This document shows, piece after piece, positions 19,843-27,934 of a stretch of DNA of 64,000 nt. Under the pieces are notes generated by a model, which made no database searches, was not told where the DNA came from, and saw only the letters and a program-made list of their open reading frames with translations. Each line of letters opens with the position of its first letter. Position 1 is the first letter of the stretch. Position numbers and translations under genes: made by a program. Origin of the DNA: Roseiarcus sp963765375 (GTDB lineage: Bacteria > Pseudomonadota > Alphaproteobacteria > Rhizobiales > Beijerinckiaceae); contig CAVXVZ010000003.1 of NCBI GenBank assembly GCA_963765375.1, positions 1,054,001-1,118,000 on the forward strand, written 5' to 3'.

Positions 19843-21363
19843 ATGACTGAAGCCGTCCCGATTCTGGAAGCCAGAGGCGTGGTCAAGCGGTTTGGCCCGC
19901 TGCTCGCCAGCGACGTCGACCGTTTCGCCGTTCATTCCGGCGAAGTGGTCGCGCTGCTGGGCGAGAACGGCGCCGGAAAGAGCACGCTGTGCAAGATCCT
20001 CTACGGCTACTACCGGGCTGACGCGGGCGAAATCCGCGTCTTGGGCCGTCCGGCGAGCATCGCCTCGCCGCGCGACGCGCGCCGCCACGGCATCGGCATG
20101 GTGTTCCAGAACTTCAGCCTGATCCCGGCCTTGAGCGTGTGGGAGAACGTCGCGCTCTTCCTCGACGACACGCCGTGGGCGATCGGCCCCCAGTCGATGC
20201 GCCGCCGCATGCGCCCGCTCGCCGAGCGCCTGCGGCTCGAAGCGGATTTCAACCTGCCGGTTGGCCGGCTCGCGGTCGGCGACCAGCAGAAGGTCGAGAT
20301 CCTCAAGCAATTGCTGGCCGGGGCCAGGGTGCTCATTTTCGACGAGCCGACCAAGGTTCTGGCCCCGCAGGAGGCGGAAGGTTTGTTCAGGAGCCTCGCC
20401 GATCTTCGTAACGAAGGTTACGGCCTCGTCTACATCACCCACAAGTTGCGCGAGGTCGCGGCTTGCGCCGACCGGGTGGTTGTCATGCGTCAGGGCCGGA
20501 TCGTCGGCTCGGCGCCCGCTCGTGAAGCAAGCGAGGCCGCGCTCCTCGGCATGATGTTCGGCGAAGCGCCGGCCCCTGCGCCGGCCGCCGCCCCAGCCGC
20601 AGCAGCCGCCGGCGAGACGGTTCTTTCGCTCGAAGGCGTCGCCGCCGCGCCGGGAGGCGGCGCGGTTCCGCTCCGCGACCTCACGCTCACGCTCAGGAGC
20701 AGCGAAATCCTCGGCGTCGCCGGCGTTTCCGGCAACGGCCAACGCGAGCTTGCCGATCTCGTGCTCGGCCTTGCGCGCCCGACCCGCGGCGTCAAGACCC
20801 TGTGGGGCGAGGACGCGTCACGCTGGACGGCGGCCAGAGTCCGGGCGCGCGGCGTCGCCAGCATCCCCGACGATCCCTCGGCGCTCGCGCTCGTGCCTTC
20901 GCTGACCGCGCGCGAGAATCTCGGCCTCGGCGACGCCAGGCGCTATCGCAAGGGCCTGAGCCTGGACTGGCCGCGGCTCACCGCCGACATGGCCAAGAGC
21001 GCCGAGCGCCTCCGCCTGCCGCCGATCCGCTTCGAGACCAGGGTCTTCGCCTTGTCCGGCGGCAACCAGCAGCGACTGGCGCTGACGCGCGAGCTCGCGC
21101 ACGACCCGAAGTTGATCGTCGCGCTCTATCCGTCGCGGGGGCTCGACGCCCGCAGCACCGAGGCGCTCCGGACTCTGTTTCTCGCGGCGCGTGCGGCCGG
21201 CGCCGGCCTTCTCCTGTTTTCCGAGGAGCTCGACGAACTCATGGCGCTCAGTGATCGCATCATCGTTATGCGCGATGGATGGATCGCCGGCGACTTTTCG
21301 CGCCGCGCCTTCGCCCTCGACACGATCGGCGCGTGCATGGTGGGGACGGCCGATGCCGCGTGA
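19843..21363 (+). CDS. ABC importer ATPase, two fused nucleotide-binding domains (nucleoside/BMP type)
   Basis: 506 residues from ATG 19843, with two ABC domains in tandem, as in the ATPases of nucleoside and simple-sugar importers (YufO/RbsA type). The first has an intact Walker A (GENGAGKST) and a Walker B with FDEPTKVL; its signature is degenerate (LAVGDQQKVEI). The second has a degenerate P-loop (VSGNGQRELADL) but a good signature LSGGNQQRLALTREL. This asymmetry is usual in the family. The in-frame start 90 bases upstream would place the LysR dyad inside the gene, so 19843 is preferred. The stop overlaps the next start by 11 bases. It energises uptake with the two permeases and the BMP protein. 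Confidence 0.92.
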   Translation: MTEAVPILEARGVVKRFGPLLASDVDRFAVHSGEVVALLGENGAGKSTLCKILYGYYRADAGEIRVLGRPASIASPRDARRHGIGMVFQNFSLIPALSVWENVALFLDDTPWAIGPQSMRRRMRPLAERLRLEADFNLPVGRLAVGDQQKVEILKQLLAGARVLIFDEPTKVLAPQEAEGLFRSLADLRNEGYGLVYITHKLREVAACADRVVVMRQGRIVGSAPAREASEAALLGMMFGEAPAPAPAAAPAAAAAGETVLSLEGVAAAPGGGAVPLRDLTLTLRSSEILGVAGVSGNGQRELADLVLGLARPTRGVKTLWGEDASRWTAARVRARGVASIPDDPSALALVPSLTARENLGLGDARRYRKGLSLDWPRLTADMAKSAERLRLPPIRFETRVFALSGGNQQRLALTRELAHDPKLIVALYPSRGLDARSTEALRTLFLAARAAGAGLLLFSEELDELMALSDRIIVMRDGWIAGDFSRRAFALDTIGACMVGTADAA

Positions 21364-22393
21364 GGCCGCTCTTGCCCGGTTCGGCCCAGCCGCTTCGGCC
21401 GCGCGGCGCGCGCTCATTGTGGCCATCGCGGCGTCGGCGATCTTCGCGCTGCTTCTGCTCATCGACGGCAAGGACCCGCTGCGCGCCTATCGCGACACGA
21501 TCGTCTATGTGTTCGCCAACGCTTATGGATTCTCGGAGCTGTTCGTGCGCATGTCGCCGCTGCTCCTGACCTCGGTCGCGGTCGCCCTGCCGAGCCGTCT
21601 CGGCCTCATCAATGTCGGGGGCGAGGGGCAGCTCTATATGGGCGGGCTGTTTGCGACCGCGGGCGCGCTCGGCTTCGCCCATTGGCCGGCCGCGGTCCTG
21701 ATCCCGGTGATGACCGCGCTCGGCTTCCTCGGCGGCGCGCTGTGGGCGCTGCTGCCGGGGCTGCTGCGCGCGGCCAGGCTCGTCAACGAGACGATCTCGA
21801 CGCTTCTCCTCAACTATGTCGCTCCGCTGATCGTCAGTTACGTCATCTTCGGGCCGTGGCGAGCCACGGAAAGCGCGTCCTATCCCAAATCTCCAGCCTT
21901 TGCAGCCGCCGCCCGGTTGCCGACCTTCGGTTCGACGCGGGTCCATCTCGGCCTCGTCTACGGTCTCGTTTGCCTCTGCATTTACGGCTTCGCGATCGGC
22001 CGCACGCGATGGGGCCTCGAGATGCGGGCGATCGGCGGCAATGCCGAGGCGAGCTTGAGGCTCGGCGTTCCGGTCTCGGCCTATATCATCGGCTCGATGG
22101 CGGTCGCCGGCGGCGTCGCCGGCCTCGCCGGCATGGCCGAAGCCTCGGCGATCCAAGGCCGGCTGGTCGCGCAATTGTCGCCGGGATACGGCTTCATGGG
22201 CTTTCTCGTCGCCTGGCTCGCCGGCGGCAGTGCGCTCGGCATCCTGATGATGGCCGCCCTGTTCGCCGTCCTGAGCTCGGTCGGAGACGTTCTGCAAATC
22301 ACCCAAGGCGTGCCGTTTTCGGTGATCAATCTCCTCATGGCGGCGATCCTGTTCATCGTGCTCGGCGAGCGCGGAGCGGGGGGCCGGCGATGA
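21353..22393 (+). CDS. ABC importer permease 1 (nucleoside type)
   Basis: 346 residues with about nine hydrophobic helices; belongs to the BPD_transp_2 family of ribose/nucleoside permeases. The conserved segment PSRLGLINVGGEGQLYMGG is typical of the NupP/YufP type. The start at 21353 overlaps the ATPase stop, and its stop overlaps the next permease start (ATGA). These overlaps point to tight translational coupling in one operon. Confidence 0.9.
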   Translation: MPREAALARFGPAASAARRALIVAIAASAIFALLLLIDGKDPLRAYRDTIVYVFANAYGFSELFVRMSPLLLTSVAVALPSRLGLINVGGEGQLYMGGLFATAGALGFAHWPAAVLIPVMTALGFLGGALWALLPGLLRAARLVNETISTLLLNYVAPLIVSYVIFGPWRATESASYPKSPAFAAAARLPTFGSTRVHLGLVYGLVCLCIYGFAIGRTRWGLEMRAIGGNAEASLRLGVPVSAYIIGSMAVAGGVAGLAGMAEASAIQGRLVAQLSPGYGFMGFLVAWLAGGSALGILMMAALFAVLSSVGDVLQITQGVPFSVINLLMAAILFIVLGERGAGGRR

Positions 22394-23262
22394 GCGCCGC
22401 CTTGCCGGTTGCGCTCATGTCGAGCGCGATCCTTTCGGGAACGTCGCTGCTCTACGCCACCCTCGGCGAACTCGTCGGGGAGCGGGCCGGGATCGTCAAT
22501 CTCGGCCTCGAGGGCCTGATGCTGATCGGCGCTTCGACCGGTTTCGCCGGCGCCGCCCTGACCGGCAATCCTTATCTTGGCGTCGTCACGGCGGCGTTGG
22601 CCGGCGTCGCCGCCAATGGCCTCTTCAGCTACGTGGTGATCGCCCGCCACGCCAATCAGCTCGCCGCCGGGCTGAGCCTGACCTTTTTCGGCCTCGGCGC
22701 GAGCGCCCTGATCGGCCGCCCGTTCGTCGGCGCGATCGTCCCGGGCCTGCCGCGGCTCGGCGCGTTCGACCTCCTGGTCTGGCTCGCGGCGCCGCTGGCG
22801 ATTGTCCTGTGGGGCGTCCTCTACCGCACCCGCTGGGGCCTCACGCTGCGGGCGGTCGGCAAATCTCCCGCCGCGGCTTTCGCCGCCGGCCGCCGGCCCG
22901 ACCGCGTCCAATATGAGGCGCTGGCGGTCGCGGGCGCGCTCGGCGGCGTCAGCGGCGCCCATCTCTCGCTCGCGGTGGCTTTGACCTGGGACGAAGGCAT
23001 GACCGCGGGGCGGGGCTTCATCGCGATCGCGCTCGTCATCTTCGCCGGATGGAACCCGCTCTGGGCCGTCATTGGCGCGCTCGTCTTCGGCGGCGCCGAG
23101 TCGCTGCAATTGCAGTTCCAGGCGCGGGGCGTCGACGTCTCGCCGTTCCTGATGAACATGGTTCCCTATCTGCTGACCCTGCTGGTTCTGACCTTCTGGG
23201 GCTTGAGAGGCCGATCCGCCGCGCCGGCGGCGCTCGGCCGCAGTTTCTTCGGCGTGGAATAG
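22390..23262 (+). CDS. ABC importer permease 2 (nucleoside type)
   Basis: 290 residues, also of the BPD_transp_2 family, in the shorter NupQ/YufQ form. It carries the matching element ERAGIVNLGLEGLMLIGA near the N-terminus. It overlaps permease 1 by four bases and presumably forms a heterodimeric channel with it. The open frame extends far upstream, but a start before 22390 would overlap permease 1 extensively. Confidence 0.9.
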   Translation: MSAALPVALMSSAILSGTSLLYATLGELVGERAGIVNLGLEGLMLIGASTGFAGAALTGNPYLGVVTAALAGVAANGLFSYVVIARHANQLAAGLSLTFFGLGASALIGRPFVGAIVPGLPRLGAFDLLVWLAAPLAIVLWGVLYRTRWGLTLRAVGKSPAAAFAAGRRPDRVQYEALAVAGALGGVSGAHLSLAVALTWDEGMTAGRGFIAIALVIFAGWNPLWAVIGALVFGGAESLQLQFQARGVDVSPFLMNMVPYLLTLLVLTFWGLRGRSAAPAALGRSFFGVE

Positions 23263-23293
23263 GCCGCGCGATGGAAAGAGTGAGGATGCCGTC

Positions 23294-24361
23294 ATGACCT
23301 GGCTAAGGACCCTCGTGTTGGCTTTGCTGCCGCTCATCGCGGCGTGGCCGGCCGCCGCGGCTGACAATCTGATCGTCGGGGCGATCTATGTCGGATCGGT
23401 GAACGACTATGGCTATAATCGGTCGATGCATGACGGGTTGATGGCGATGAAGGCGGCGCTGCCCGGCGTCACAATCCTCGAGGCGGAGAACGTCCCCGAA
23501 TCGGCCGAGGCCGAGCGGGTCATGGAAGGCATGATCCAGCAGGGCGCGAAGCTCATCTTCGCCACCAGCTTCGGTCACCAGCAGTCCGCGTTCAATCTCG
23601 CCCAGAAGCATCCGGACGTCGATTTCGAGCACGCCGGCGGCTGGATGCAGGCGGCCAACTTCGGCAACTTTTTCGGCGCGACCCAGGCCGCCTGGTACCC
23701 GATGGGCGTCGCCGCCGGCAAGATGACCAAGACCAATACGCTCGGCTTCGTGGCCGGGGTGCCGATCGGCTACGCGATCGGCAATATCAACGCGTTCGCG
23801 CTCGGCGCGCGGTCGGTCAATCCCAAGGTCGAGGTTCGCGTCGTCGCGACCGGAAGCTGGTCGGACAAGGCGAAGGAGGCGGCGGCGACCGGCGCCCTCA
23901 TCGACCAGGGCGCCGACGTCATCGCGATGCATGTCGATTCGCCGGCGACCGTCATCCAGGTCGCGGAGAGCCGCGGCGCCTATTCGATCGGCTTTCAGTC
24001 GATCGAAGCTCGCGCTCTGGCGCCCAAAGGGTGGATCACCGGCCTCGGCTTCACCTGGGGTCCGTTCATGACCGCAACCGCCAAGAGCGTGATCGACGGA
24101 AGCTTCAAGCCGGCGATGGTGCGCGAGGGGCTGGGCGAGGGCATGATCGCGATCGCGCCGTTCGGTCCCGCCGTGCCGGAGGAGACGCAGGCGCTCGTCA
24201 AAGCCGCGGCGGACAAGGTCGGCAAGGGATTCAATCCGTTCACCGGCCCGATCGCCGACAATGCCGGCGTCATCCGGATCAAGGAGGGCGAGGCTTGGGG
24301 CGGCGACAAAATGGGGAACTTCGACTGGTACGTCGAAGGCGTGATCGGGAAGGCCAAATAG
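23294..24361 (+). CDS. BMP-family periplasmic substrate-binding protein of the ABC importer
   Basis: 355 residues, with a Sec signal peptide (cut likely after AWPAAA). No lipobox cysteine is seen, so it should be a soluble periplasmic protein. The mature part fits the BMP/Med family: IVGAIYVGSVNDYGYNRSMHDG at the start, KLIFATSFGHQQ in the middle, and an aspartate/asparagine-rich C-terminal lobe. Members bind purine nucleosides, autoinducer-2-like sugars or related compounds. Next to amidohydrolases of the oxalurate/biuret type, the ligand may be a ureide or purine breakdown product; that is inference. Confidence 0.9.
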   Translation: MTWLRTLVLALLPLIAAWPAAAADNLIVGAIYVGSVNDYGYNRSMHDGLMAMKAALPGVTILEAENVPESAEAERVMEGMIQQGAKLIFATSFGHQQSAFNLAQKHPDVDFEHAGGWMQAANFGNFFGATQAAWYPMGVAAGKMTKTNTLGFVAGVPIGYAIGNINAFALGARSVNPKVEVRVVATGSWSDKAKEAAATGALIDQGADVIAMHVDSPATVIQVAESRGAYSIGFQSIEARALAPKGWITGLGFTWGPFMTATAKSVIDGSFKPAMVREGLGEGMIAIAPFGPAVPEETQALVKAAADKVGKGFNPFTGPIADNAGVIRIKEGEAWGGDKMGNFDWYVEGVIGKAK

Positions 24362-24362
24362 G

Positions 24363-24566
24363 ATGGCCGAGCCGCTTGATTCGGCGCGTTACGTCCCCGA
24401 GGCCGCGGCTGCGGTCGGGCTCACGATCGCGCCGGCCGACCTCGGCGACGTGATCCAGGCCTTCGCCGTGATGGCGCGGGTTGCGGCGCAGCTCATGGCG
24501 ACGCCATTGCCCGAGGAGACGATCGCCGCGGCGGTGTTCATTCCCGACGACGGAGCGGCGCGATGA
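24363..24566 (+). CDS. hpxX: HpxX/AtzG-like small subunit (DUF4089)
   Basis: 67 residues, mostly helical, starting one base after the BMP stop. Its size, its place before an AtzE-type amidase and the run YVPEAAAAVGLTIAPADLGDV..FAVMARVAAQLMATPLP match the DUF4089 family (HpxX in Klebsiella, AtzG in Pseudomonas ADP). AtzG is related to GatC and wraps around the amidase subunit AtzE. It overlaps the amidase gene by four bases, fitting a one-to-one complex. The symbol follows the hpx name and is tentative. Confidence 0.8.
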   Translation: MAEPLDSARYVPEAAAAVGLTIAPADLGDVIQAFAVMARVAAQLMATPLPEETIAAAVFIPDDGAAR

Positions 24567-25966
24567 CGAGCCAAACCGCCGGCGAGCTGGCCTCCGCGGT
24601 CCGCTCGGGCCAGCGATCAGCGACTGCTGTGGTCGAGGAAACGCTGGCCACGATCGCGGCGCGGAACGGCGCGATCAACGCCTTCACCGCGGTCGTGAAA
24701 GAACGGGCGCTTGCGGCGGCGGCGGCGATCGACGCCGCAATCGGCGCCGGGCGCGACCCGGGCCCGTTGGCCGGCGTCCCGTTCGCGGTCAAGAATCTCT
24801 ACGATGTCGCCGGCCTGCCTACGATCGCCGGTTCGCATATCGACCGCGGCAGGGCGCCGGCGGCCGAGGACGCGGCCCTCGCGCGACGGCTCGCGGCGGC
24901 GGGCGCGATTCTCGTCGGCGCCTGCAACATGGACGAATACGCGTTCGGCTTCTCGACCGAGAACACGCACCACGGCGCCACCCGCAATCCTCACGATCCC
25001 GCGCGGGTCGCGGGCGGATCGTCCGGCGGCTCGGCGGCGGCGGTCGCCGCCGGCCTGGTGCCCCTGACGCTCGGCTCCGACACCAACGGCTCGATCCGGG
25101 TGCCGGCGGCGCTTTGCGGCGTCTTCGGCCTGCGGCCGACCATCGGGCGCTTGAGCCGCGCCGGCATGCGGCTGTTCGCGGCGAGCCTCGATGTCGGCGG
25201 TCCGTTCGCGCGAACGGCCGAGGACCTCGCCCTTGCCTATGACGCGATGCAGGGACCCGATCCGGCCGATCCTGCCTGCGCGTCGAGGCCGACTGAGCCG
25301 ACGCTTCCGCTCCTCGCGCGCGGCGTCGAGGGCCTGCGGATCGCGGTCGCCGCGGGCTATTACGCGAGCCAGGGCGCGCCGGAGGCCTTCGCCGCGGTCG
25401 AGCGCGTCGCTTCGGCGCTCGGAGCCTCGCAGCGGGTCGAGCTGCCGTCGCCGGGCGTCGCGCGCGCCGCGGCGATGATCATGACTTCGGTCGAAGGGGC
25501 GGAGCTGCATCTTCAGGACCTGATCGCTCGGGCGCATGACTTTGATCCGAAGACGCGGGCGCGCTTTCTCGCCGGCGCTGTCGTCCCCGGCGCCTGGTAC
25601 GCCCATGCGCAACGGGTGCGGCGCTGGTATTGCGGCGAAGTCGCCAAGACGTTCGCGAACGTGGACGTGATCCTCGCGCCGGCGACGCCTTACCCGGCGT
25701 TCCCGATCGGCGAGACCTGGTTCGAGCATGCTGGCCAGCGGGTCCCATTGGCGGGGCATCTCGGCGTTTTCACCCAGCCGCTTTCGTTCGCCGGCCTGCC
25801 GACCGTCGCCGCGCCGGTCGCGGATTGCGGTCCGCTGCCGCTCGGGGTGCAGATCGTCGCCGCGCCCTGGCGCGAAGATCTGGTCCTGCGAACGGCCGCG
25901 GCCGCCGAGGCGCTGGGCGCGGCCGCATCCCCTTCTCCGGTTTCAAGCGAGGTCCCTGATCGATGA
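24563..25966 (+). CDS. hpxY: amidase-signature hydrolase, HpxY/AtzE-like
   Basis: 467 residues of the amidase signature family. The catalytic triad can be placed as Lys77 (FAVKN), cis-Ser153 (GGSSGGS) and nucleophile Ser177 (SDTNGSIRVPA); the spacing of 24 between the serines is that of the family and parallels Lys74/Ser150/Ser174 of AtzE. AtzE hydrolyses 1-carboxybiuret; HpxY acts in the oxalurate branch of purine degradation. It is coupled to its small partner upstream (four-base overlap) and to the next gene (four-base overlap). The likely substrate is a carboxy-ureide brought in by the adjacent importer, but the exact one cannot be read from sequence. Confidence 0.85.
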   Translation: MTSQTAGELASAVRSGQRSATAVVEETLATIAARNGAINAFTAVVKERALAAAAAIDAAIGAGRDPGPLAGVPFAVKNLYDVAGLPTIAGSHIDRGRAPAAEDAALARRLAAAGAILVGACNMDEYAFGFSTENTHHGATRNPHDPARVAGGSSGGSAAAVAAGLVPLTLGSDTNGSIRVPAALCGVFGLRPTIGRLSRAGMRLFAASLDVGGPFARTAEDLALAYDAMQGPDPADPACASRPTEPTLPLLARGVEGLRIAVAAGYYASQGAPEAFAAVERVASALGASQRVELPSPGVARAAAMIMTSVEGAELHLQDLIARAHDFDPKTRARFLAGAVVPGAWYAHAQRVRRWYCGEVAKTFANVDVILAPATPYPAFPIGETWFEHAGQRVPLAGHLGVFTQPLSFAGLPTVAAPVADCGPLPLGVQIVAAPWREDLVLRTAAAAEALGAAASPSPVSSEVPDR

Positions 25967-26346
25967 TCGAAATCAACATTCCCGAGGTGGTCGCCGAAGT
26001 GGAGAAGGCGTTCGCCCGCTACGAGCGCGCGCTTGTCTCGAACGACATCGCCGAGCTCGACGCGCTGTTCTGGAAAAGCCCGCACACCCTGCGCTACGGC
26101 GTGACCGAGAACCTCTACGGCTATGACGAGATCGCCGCCTTTCGCGGCCGCCGTCCGGCGATCAATCTCGCGCGCGATCTGCTCAGGACCGTCATCACGA
26201 CCTACGGGCGGGACTTCGCCACCGCCAATGCCGCGTTCAAGCGCATCGGCGCGACGCGCACGGGACGGCAAAGCCAAGTCTGGCTCCGGACCGAAGATGG
26301 CTGGCGCTGCGTGGCCGCTCACGTCAGCCTGTTGCAGGAGCAATGA
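25963..26346 (+). CDS. hpxZ: HpxZ/AtzH-like protein (DUF3225, NTF2-like fold)
   Basis: 127 residues of the SnoaL/NTF2-like DUF3225 family: an N-terminal helix with VVAEVEKAFARYERALVSNDIAELDALFW, then the sheet part with LRYGVTENLYGYDEIAAFRGRR. HpxZ is encoded in the oxalurate operon of Klebsiella; the related AtzH of Pseudomonas ADP is a deaminase of 1,3-dicarboxyurea. Last gene of the module, four-base overlap with the amidase. No HpxW-like oxamate hydrolase follows. Confidence 0.85.
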   Translation: MIEINIPEVVAEVEKAFARYERALVSNDIAELDALFWKSPHTLRYGVTENLYGYDEIAAFRGRRPAINLARDLLRTVITTYGRDFATANAAFKRIGATRTGRQSQVWLRTEDGWRCVAAHVSLLQEQ

Positions 26347-26408
26347 GCGCCGCGACGCCCGGATTCGCGAGGTGGAAATCGTGTCGGAACAGGCGTTTGC
26401 ATGGAAAC

Positions 26409-26489
26409 GCGAACAGGGAGATTTATTGCGCGAACATGGGCTTTGTTCGCGATAACAGGGAGATTTTTTCGCAATAACAGGGAAGAGTT
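26409..26489. repeat. three imperfect copies of an AACAGGGA-containing motif
   Basis: Copies at about 26409-26426, 26449-26468 and 26471-26489 share the pattern GC(G/A)A..AACAGGGA followed by an AT-rich tail. They occupy most of the gap after the hpxZ-like gene. They give an open frame, but the protein would just repeat TGRF/NRE-type residues, so I read it as a non-coding repeat cluster. Confidence 0.6.
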
Positions 26490-26493
26490 TGCT

Positions 26494-26868
26494 CTACCGC
26501 CGATCGGCCTTCAGGCGTTCGAAGATTTCGCGGCCCTCGTGGTCGAGTATTCTGAGGCCGATCGCGCGAGGCGGCCAGTCCGCCTCGGCCGCGGCGCGGA
26601 TGGCGGCGGAGGCGTCGGCGGCCTGAATTTCGGTTTCGGCGATAACGGACGGGCCGCGATCGTCAGCGACGGCAAAGAACTGAAGCCGGAACCGCTGCGG
26701 CCTCGCGGCAAGAATGCGTTCCAGCTCGTCCAACGGATCAATCTCGTAAAAAGGATCGATCGATACGCCGCGCCCGGATGTGACGCCGGCCTCTGCGGCG
26801 CGCGCCGTCCCGAACAGCGCCATCGACCGGCGAAGATGCGAATACGATCGTCTTCCACGACTGGACAT
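26494..26868 (-). CDS. small protein of unknown function, possibly DUF6894-like
   Basis: 124 residues from ATG 26868 (starting MSSRGRRSYSH). A longer frame from 26937 exists but has no support. The C-terminal half has a compact alpha/beta look: RLQFFAVADDRGPSVIAETEIQ, then ADASAAIRAAAEAD and GLRILDHEGREIFERLK. The pattern of a conserved Asp followed by GREIF at the end resembles the small DUF6894 proteins common in Hyphomicrobiales. No membrane segment. Function unknown; no clear operon partner. Confidence 0.4.
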   Translation of the reverse strand: MSSRGRRSYSHLRRSMALFGTARAAEAGVTSGRGVSIDPFYEIDPLDELERILAARPQRFRLQFFAVADDRGPSVIAETEIQAADASAAIRAAAEADWPPRAIGLRILDHEGREIFERLKADRR

Positions 26869-27055
26869 CGTTAGACCCCTCGCGACGCCGCGGTTGACGG
26901 TCGCAACGCCGCCCGGGATCTCCCGAATGCGCCACAACCCAACCCGACCGAGCTTGAGCAGTCTCGACCGGTTCTGTTTGAAAAGGCAATCAGCTCAAGA
27001 GTCAAGCGCCACAACCGATGAGTTCAAAACTGACTTAATCGGTTCTTACCGCAAG

Positions 27056-27067
27056 AAGTTGGGGTAT
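27056..27067. repeat. 12-bp match to the right end of the IS630 element
   Basis: AAGTTGGGGTAT here is identical to 57053-57064, the terminal part of the IS630-type element. No transposase remains nearby. It could be a solo end or a coincidence. Confidence 0.3.
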
Positions 27068-27074
27068 GTCGCGC

Positions 27075-27635
27075 CTAGCCGATGTTCTCCTCCGCCGGGC
27101 GCGGCGTGCGGCGCCGACCGGCGACGGCGAGGCCCGCGAAGCCCAATCCCAGCATCGCCCAGGTCGACAATTCCGGCGCGGCGGCTACGCTCAGCGTTCC
27201 GCTTTCCTCGATCGGGTAATTGTAGGAACTGGCCGATTCCCAGAGCGAGTAGCCGCCGGGCGAACTTCCCCACAGGTTCCAGTAGCCGCCTGGATTCTGG
27301 GCGGTTCCGAACAGCACCCCATACACGTCGAAGGCCATGCCCGAGGTATAGTACAGGTTGTTGTAGATGAATGAACCGTCGGGGCTATAGGCCGGCCCGG
27401 AAAAGTTCGCATTGGGAGTGACTGAGACGATTGTCTGATCGACAAGGCCGGATATTGAACCCGTAATCGCCGTGACCTCGTCGGCGGCGTTAACCGTCAT
27501 CGTGCCCGTCGCCATCAGCTCCGAGTCAAACAACTCGAAGGTGAACTTGTAGACGGTCGCGCTCGCGGACGCCGCGGTCAGCAGCATCGCGGTCGCCATC
27601 GAAGCAAACATGGTTGTCAGAGTCTTATGCATCAT
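27075..27635 (-). CDS. exported protein with a PEP-CTERM-like sorting signal
   Basis: 186 residues from ATG 27635, chosen because AGGAG lies just upstream; an earlier frame start at 27692 adds a polar stretch in front of the signal peptide. N-terminal Sec signal ends near ASASA. The mature domain is Gly, Ser, Tyr and Asn rich. The C-terminus reads PELSTWAMLGLGFAGLAVAGRRR: a short polar motif, one membrane helix and an Arg cluster, the layout of PEP-CTERM sorting signals in the alphaproteobacterial variant PExSTWAM. Such proteins are processed by exosortase and often belong to surface or exopolysaccharide structures. No exosortase gene is in the window. Confidence 0.8.
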   Translation of the reverse strand: MMHKTLTTMFASMATAMLLTAASASATVYKFTFELFDSELMATGTMTVNAADEVTAITGSISGLVDQTIVSVTPNANFSGPAYSPDGSFIYNNLYYTSGMAFDVYGVLFGTAQNPGGYWNLWGSSPGGYSLWESASSYNYPIEESGTLSVAAAPELSTWAMLGLGFAGLAVAGRRRTPRPAEENIG

Positions 27636-27934
27636 GCATCTCCTGTCTCGATCGCCACAATATTCTGGTATCGATTGGCTTCGAGACTGCAAACATGAGC
27701 CGTTGCTTGGCTCTATTTTTATTAAATACGGCTGCAGGTGCGCAGATGCAAGCCAAGGTTGTGGCCTTAGTTAGGTTCGATTGAACGGCAATTGCGCTAA
27801 AATGTAATCAAATCGCTACCGGAACTCGCCAGCGCGTCGGGCGGCGTGGCGGCCGACCGATCGCCTTTGGATTGACGCGCCGGCCAAATTCAAGGCGCAT
27901 AGAATGAGCTTCGTCCCGCGCCGGAGACCTTTAG

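Noticed and set aside
26401..26874. 157-codon frame through the AACAGGGA repeats
   Set aside because: Its first part only translates the repeats and the rest is antisense to a better-supported gene.
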